From: Tanytarsus gracilentus
Taxonomy: Eukaryota > Arthropoda > Insecta > Diptera > Chironomidae
Direction of reading: 5' to 3'
Assembly (NCBI GenBank): GCA_038502055.1
Contig: JAXRKN010000044.1
Span: 4,932,001 to 4,996,000, forward strand
Length of the DNA: 64,000 nucleotides
Shown here piece after piece: positions 59,835-64,000 of this stretch; the stretch's first letter is position 1; every line of letters starts with the position of its first letter. A program made the translations under genes and the position numbers. Below the pieces are notes generated by a model, which worked only from the letters and a program-made list of their open reading frames with translations, searched no databases and had not been told where the DNA came from.

Positions 59835-60340
59835 CCATCGAGATCTCGGCTCCTGAGATAGCTAGAGACTTCTAGTTTTCGCCAAATGGTAGGTCTATGA
59901 ATTTAGATTCGGCCATTTTAGGAATTATGAGGGTCATGACCACAGGTCGTGCCATGGACAGCCCTAAATGCCATTTTTCACACAAATTTCCTGTTATATG
60001 GCTTCATGTATGTCGTTGAACTCGTATTTGTATCAGGAATCGAAAGGCATTGATGATATTTGAGGAATGTCTATCATGGCCATCCAAGAGTGCCACCAAT
60101 GTCCATCACGGCCGGCCAGGAGTGCCCCTAATGTCCATTTTTTAAAAGTATGGCTTCATGTACCTCGTTGAACTCGTAATTGCATCAGGAATTGATTAGC
60201 ATTGATGATTTTTGAAGAATGACCGTCACGGCCGACCAGGAGTGTCCAAGGAATGCCACTAATGTCCATTTTTTAAAAGTATGGCTTCATGTACCTCGTT
60301 GAACTCGGAATTTGACCAGGAATCGATTGGCATGGATCTG

Positions 60341-60646
60341 AAAATGGAACACTGTGGAAAATGGAACACAGTGGAAAATGGAACACGGTGGAAAATGGAA
60401 CACAGTGGAAAATGGAACACAGTGGAAAATGGAACACAGTGGAAAATGGAACATAGTGGAAAATGAAACATAGTGGGAAATGGAACATAATGGAAAATGT
60501 AACACAGTGGAAAATGAAACACAGTGGAAAATGGAACATTGTGGAAAATGGAACACAGTGGAAAATGGAACACAATAGAAAATGGAACATAGTGAAAAAT
60601 GGAACATGGTGGAAAATGAAACACATTGGGAAATGTAACATAATTG
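60341..60646. repeat. 17-bp minisatellite, about 18 copies
   Basis: The unit AAAATGGAACACAGTGG repeats head to tail over about 306 bp with scattered single-base changes. Since 17 is not a multiple of three and the unit lacks stop trinucleotides on both strands, all six frames stay open. This creates long but meaningless frames, the longest 192 residues on the minus strand (60273-60851) with a 17-residue protein period. Confidence 0.97.
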
Positions 60647-61849
60647 AGAAATATTTTCCATAAGGCTTTTCTTTTGGCTTCTCCAAGGCTTCTTCATAGG
60701 ACTTCCCCATGTTACATTTCCAATACTGATCTGTTACAAGTGGGTTACACGGCAACACCCACGTGTGGGTTTTGAAACATTTTTTATGCAATCTACGACG
60801 TTGTCGATGATGATGATGATGAAGTTTTTCGTGTGTCTCTCTCACTCTCACGCGGGGCTATCACATTAGTTAGTTTATCCATGATTTTATTCGCGGGAGG
60901 ACGTAAGAGTTCACAGTTTACACACTTCCAGTGCCAAAGACTAAATAATAATTTGCGTCTCATTCTGTGCGTTCCAAGGGAGAGAAACTTGTACATAAAT
61001 TTAAATACTTTTAATCCTCAAGTATATAACTCATATATATTTAAATACAAGTGTCTCGCTCCGTTTAAAATTGCAGTCTAGAATTTCGCGAAAAATATCG
61101 AAACACAATTGATCGTGTCGAATTTCAAAAATCATCTTAAATTGCATAGTGATCGCCAACAAAAAGAACAAAAAAATATTTTTTTATGATACGTTTTAAT
61201 ATTTTTTAGATAACGATTAAAACAAGCGCGTGTGTGCATTAATTGCTCAATACAGATTGTAGTTTATTTAACCCATTTCGATTTCTCGACGCGTCTGGCG
61301 GTTGTAAAAATTCTTCTTTTCTGTTTCCTCGCGCGAAAATTGATTTTTCAAAAGTTGAATTAAAATTCGATAAGGCATGACAGTATCGAAAGGCAATGTG
61401 AAGAGTTTTGCTGTGATTTTTGACAATGAGTAATAATGAGAGGAAAATTTATCGACGTGCTGCCACGGAAGTTAACGTTATCGCGAAAAAGCATGTCTAT
61501 ACGAGAAGGTATCTATAAAAATTTCATTCTTAAAGCGAGCCTCTTAATTAAATTGACATTGACCTCCACACAATTCTTTTTCTCGCTCTTTATTTTTCCT
61601 GCTTTCAAAACATTGTAGTACTTGAATACATGTTCATGTTTGTTTCTTACTCCATTCATGCACTGTCTCTACGATCTTTCTAAAAAGTCATCGTGACTCA
61701 TTTACTAAGCTCTAAAAATGTGTAACGAGATTTTATTCAAAAGTGTGTCTCGACTTTTTATCAGTTGCGCGCCATCTTTATAAACTTTAAAAATTTAAGA
61801 AAATTCAAAAGGAATTTTTAAATAATTTTTTTTATAAATTAATTTTTTT

Positions 61850-62035
61850 AGATTAGATTAGATTAGTGAGATTAGGGGGAGAGGGGCCGAGTTGCCCGTC
61901 GGAAAGGGGCTGGGGCAGGCAAGTACACAGCGATAAAGCAAGGTTCGAACAAACCCTTTCGGAATAAATAAATTAGATAACGTAGGAGACGTGTCGGCCA
62001 CCCCTCTACCATCAGCGTTGGTTAATAGGGAATTT
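61850..62035. other. GC-rich island with (GATTA)n lead, origin unknown
   Basis: A GATTAGATTAGATTAG run (61851-61866) is followed abruptly by GC-rich, complex sequence (GGGGGAGAGGGGCCGAG, GGGGCTGGGGCAGGCAAG, GGAGACGTGTCGGCCACCCC) in otherwise very AT-rich DNA. It includes a B-box-like GGTTCGAAC at 61943-61951. No frame or RNA fold is recognised. A fragment of a retroposon or SINE is the best guess. Confidence 0.4.
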
Positions 62036-62298
62036 TAAAATACCTTTACGGCAATGTTAGTGTGTTGTGTTTTGTTTTTGAAGTTTTTGTTTTCGAATGA
62101 TCTTTGTTGTGTTTCTAGTGAAACTCGGTTAAGAAAGTCTTGTTTATGGAGATATTACGTTTCCACTAATCAAAAAAATCTATTTTTTTCTTTCAAATCA
62201 CTTGGAGAAAAGCCGGTTCCCCCTCCTTCCTCAATGCATTTCACAGTTGGATTATTTAAAACATACACAAACACATACCCCCCTGGAGATCAAAGTGT

Positions 62299-62530
62299 CT
62301 GACTGAATCTACGTTTCTTTTATTCAAAAAACTCAAAAATTTAAAAAACCATCCGACTGCGCTTATTTCCCCCTAGTGAGGTTAATTAAGTTTTCAACTC
62401 ACTGACTAAGCTTTGCTTCCTCTATTCAAACAGCTAAAAATTCATTTTTGTGAAAACCATTCAAATGCACTTATTTCCCCCTGGTGAAGTTAATTAAGTT
62501 TTCTCTATCCACTCTCTGACTGAATCCATG
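62299..62530. repeat. Diverged tandem repeat, ~105-114 bp unit
   Basis: Two full copies (about 62299-62401 and 62402-62515) and the start of a third share CTGACT.A, TTATTCAAA, AAACCAT.C.A.TGC, CTTATTTCCCCCT and GGTTAATTAAGTTTTC. A worn partial copy may precede them from about 62220. Confidence 0.75.
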
Positions 62531-62892
62531 TTTAAAATAATTATATTTTCAGAAATAAAATGAATAACATTATAAAAGTGGCATTAAAATTGCTGTGGGG
62601 AAAATAGAATTTTAAATGTAATAAGAAATTGTAGCACATTGTTAAATTAAAGAGAAGAGCGAAATTTAGAAAAAATGAATAAAAATTATTTCTTGTAAAA
62701 AAACCCTCATATATCGCTCTTCTCGCTTTTTACCTGAATAATCGATGAAAACTCGATATGTTTGAGTTGTAGGAGATGACGACGAAGATGTTGATAACTT
62801 TTAAAAACTAATTAACTTCCGAGAAACACTTAAATTAACAAAAATTAAAGAATTTAAATGTAAACACGATGCCGAGGGGAATGGAACTCAAA

Positions 62893-62948
62893 TAATTTTT
62901 TTTATAAATAATTTTTTTTATAAATTAATTTTTTTTATAAATTAATTT
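62893..62948. repeat. AT-rich tandem repeat, ~19-bp unit
   Basis: About three copies of AATTTTTTTTATAAATTA in a row. A similar motif lies at 61825-61850 next to the GATTA run. Confidence 0.8.
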
Positions 62949-63049
62949 TTAAAACTATTTGCAATTTCTTAATTTTATCTAACTTTTTTAAAATTTAACT
63001 TCAACTCAAAAAAAAGGTTTAAATTCTGAATTCTGGTTAATTTTTACAA

Positions 63050-63120
63050 AACATCAATGCCAAGGACGAAAAAGTGTTTTGGTAGGATTTCAAAATTAAT
63101 ATTAAGCGGAGCTATAATTT
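63050..63120 (-). mobile_element. Reversed fragment of the 24.6-kb element family
   Basis: GCGGAGCTATA at 63106-63116 together with the preceding TTTTGGTAGGATTTCAAAAT and TAATAT is the reverse complement of the left end of the element at 24590-24640, with few differences over about 45 bp. It is a truncated copy; its other end is not found in the window. Confidence 0.6.
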
Positions 63121-63239
63121 CTCGCAATGAATCGACAAGAAGTGCTGAACAATCAGCAAAAATATCAAATCATGCCAAATAATTATGATCGCGAACTATT
63201 AACCGTTTAGGAGCCTACTTTTCTTCATTTTAAGTAGAG

Positions 63240-64000
63240 ATCCTTAAATAACCGGTTTTAACGATTTCGGTTTAACCGGTTTTAAAAAGCTCATAACCGG
63301 TTTTCACCGGTTAACCGGTTATGAGTTTTTATCTAAATTTCTGAGAAAAAAACGGATTTTTTTAAAAAAAACAACAAATTTTAAATAAAGGAAAATTTAA
63401 TTTAATAACTTAAAAAACTTAAAAACTAAATAACAAAGATTAATTTAACTTATTTCTAAAATAACACTTCAGAAAGGCAATTGCATTGATGTTTTCATCT
63501 CCAAGTCTATTGAAAAGCTTGCTGACTAGATGATTTGCTTCCGAAAAACGACGTTCTGCTACGACAAAAAATATTAAAAAACTACTATATTTTCACAATA
63601 ATTACCGTAACACTTTTTGTCTCGCGTTGTCGAAAATCCAAAATTCACTTCACTTTTTTAATAAAATAAATCACTTTAAACTGAATTGTGATAAAGCGTG
63701 AAAGTATTGAATAAAACAAAACTTTTGATATCTTAATATCTGAAACATGAGAAACGTAAGTTTAGTGGACATTTAGTACCTGATTTTTCACAATATTAGT
63801 ATTTGAAGATAGGTTTATTAAAATAAACATAAAAACGGTTAAAAACATTGATAATATTTATAAATTTAAATTGTAATTTTTTAATAAAATTAAAATAATT
63901 TCAAAAAGTAGAAAAACCGGTTAACCGGAAGAAAAAATCGGTGAAACCGGTTATTAAAAATTCCGGTGAAAACCGGTTATAACCGAACCGGTGAAAACCG
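63240..64000. mobile_element. Decayed hAT-type transposon with AACCGGTT arrays
   Basis: Clusters of AACCGGTT and close variants lie at 63250-63325 and from 63915 to the window edge, on both sides of a hAT transposase C-terminal fragment. The left cluster forms an inverted repeat (CTCATAACCGGTT against AACCGGTTATGAG). Repeated short motifs near the ends are what hAT transposases bind as subterminal sites. The element appears internally deleted and may continue past 64000. Confidence 0.6.
63440..63574 (-). pseudogene. hAT transposase C-terminal (dimerisation domain) remnant
   Basis: The minus strand reads ERRFSEANHLVSKLFNRL, then GDENINAIAFLKCYFRNKLN and a stop at 63440-63442. This matches the conserved hAT C-terminal block (S/AERxFSxAg...RNRLsxENvxaLxFLK) at the dimerisation domain. 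About 40-45 codons are open; upstream the frame runs into AT-rich sequence with stops and no further transposase motif (RNase H-like D/D/E residues) is seen, so it is a remnant. Confidence 0.82.

Larger units (their letters stand above)
59748..60750. mobile_element. Nonautonomous (GTCY)n-bearing element with 11-bp inverted ends
   Basis: GTGTAACCCAC at 59748-59758 is exactly inverted at 60740-60750 (GTGGGTTACAC). Inside, in order: a GTCC/GTCT microsatellite, the complex stretch CATCGAGATCTCGGCTCCTG, tandem units sharing GGCCGGCCAGGAGTGCC and TGGCTTCATGTA with the element at 24.6-25.6 kb, and an 18-copy 17-bp minisatellite. No transposase is encoded. A (GTCY)n tract next to a conserved core recalls the dipteran mini-me class of microsatellite-seeding elements; that link is by resemblance only. 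Confidence 0.65.
58638..64000 (+). other. bun: Start of the first coding-region intron of bunched-A
   Basis: From the donor at 58638 to the window end no exon with TSC22 character is found, so the intron exceeds 5.3 kb. The first kilobase is ordinary AT-rich sequence with GAGA at about 59630-59650. From 59.7 kb on it is largely repeats and transposon remnants, listed separately. Confidence 0.75.

Noticed and set aside
60341..60646. Possible CRISPR-like array
   Set aside because: The repeats are directly adjacent without unique spacers, and the genome is an insect one.
60273..60851. 192-residue minus-strand open frame rich in Phe, Pro, His and Cys
   Set aside because: It is produced by the 17-bp minisatellite, whose unit has no stops in any frame. 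Equivalent frames exist in all phases and on the other strand.

Overview
The window looks like a piece of nuclear chromosome from a small-genome dipteran insect, most likely a nematoceran such as a non-biting midge (Chironomidae). The reasons are very AT-rich DNA, many introns of only about 50-85 bp with GT/AG ends, an arthropod-type ZAD zinc-finger gene, the long isoform of bunched, and nearest matches in every gene to insect families. The genus is not provable from the sequence alone. There are no prokaryotic, viral or CRISPR features.

Region 1-21.5 kb is gene-poor. The only coding piece I can support is a lysine-rich exon on the minus strand (7975-8137) that runs into a splice donor. A textbook recursive-splice (ratchet) site at 13865/13866 and a strong donor at 17632, both on the minus strand, suggest that much of this 'desert' is long intron of one minus-strand gene. 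Region 21.5-33.6 kb holds an intronless DRC9/IQCG gene (minus), an orphan signal-peptide exon (plus) and a mosaic repeat element at 24.6-25.6 kb.

Region 33.7-39 kb is a plus-strand run: a divergent alpha-tubulin, a MYCBP/AMY-1 gene and a luciferase/4CL-like acyl-CoA synthetase. Region 39-44.8 kb is empty of recognisable genes. Region 44.8-58.6 kb is dense: RpL34 (-), TOMM20 (-), a membrane-anchored histidine acid phosphatase (-), cathepsin L (+), WRAP53/TCAB1 (-), a ZAD-C2H2 zinc-finger protein (+), the mitochondrial rRNA methyltransferase MRM3 (-) and the first coding exon of bunched-A (+). The genes sit alternately head-to-head and tail-to-tail; ZAD-ZnF and MRM3 stop codons are only 28 bp apart.

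Region 58.6-64 kb is the start of the bunched-A intron and is full of repeats: a (GTCY)n element with 11-bp terminal inverted repeats, a 17-bp minisatellite open in all six frames, a compositionally odd GC-rich island, a ~110-bp tandem repeat, and a decayed hAT transposon with AACCGGTT arrays. Functionally the genes are mostly housekeeping (translation, mitochondrial import, mitochondrial ribosome, lysosome). DRC9, MYCBP and the divergent tubulin share a cilium/sperm or germline flavour, which is an inference from the families.
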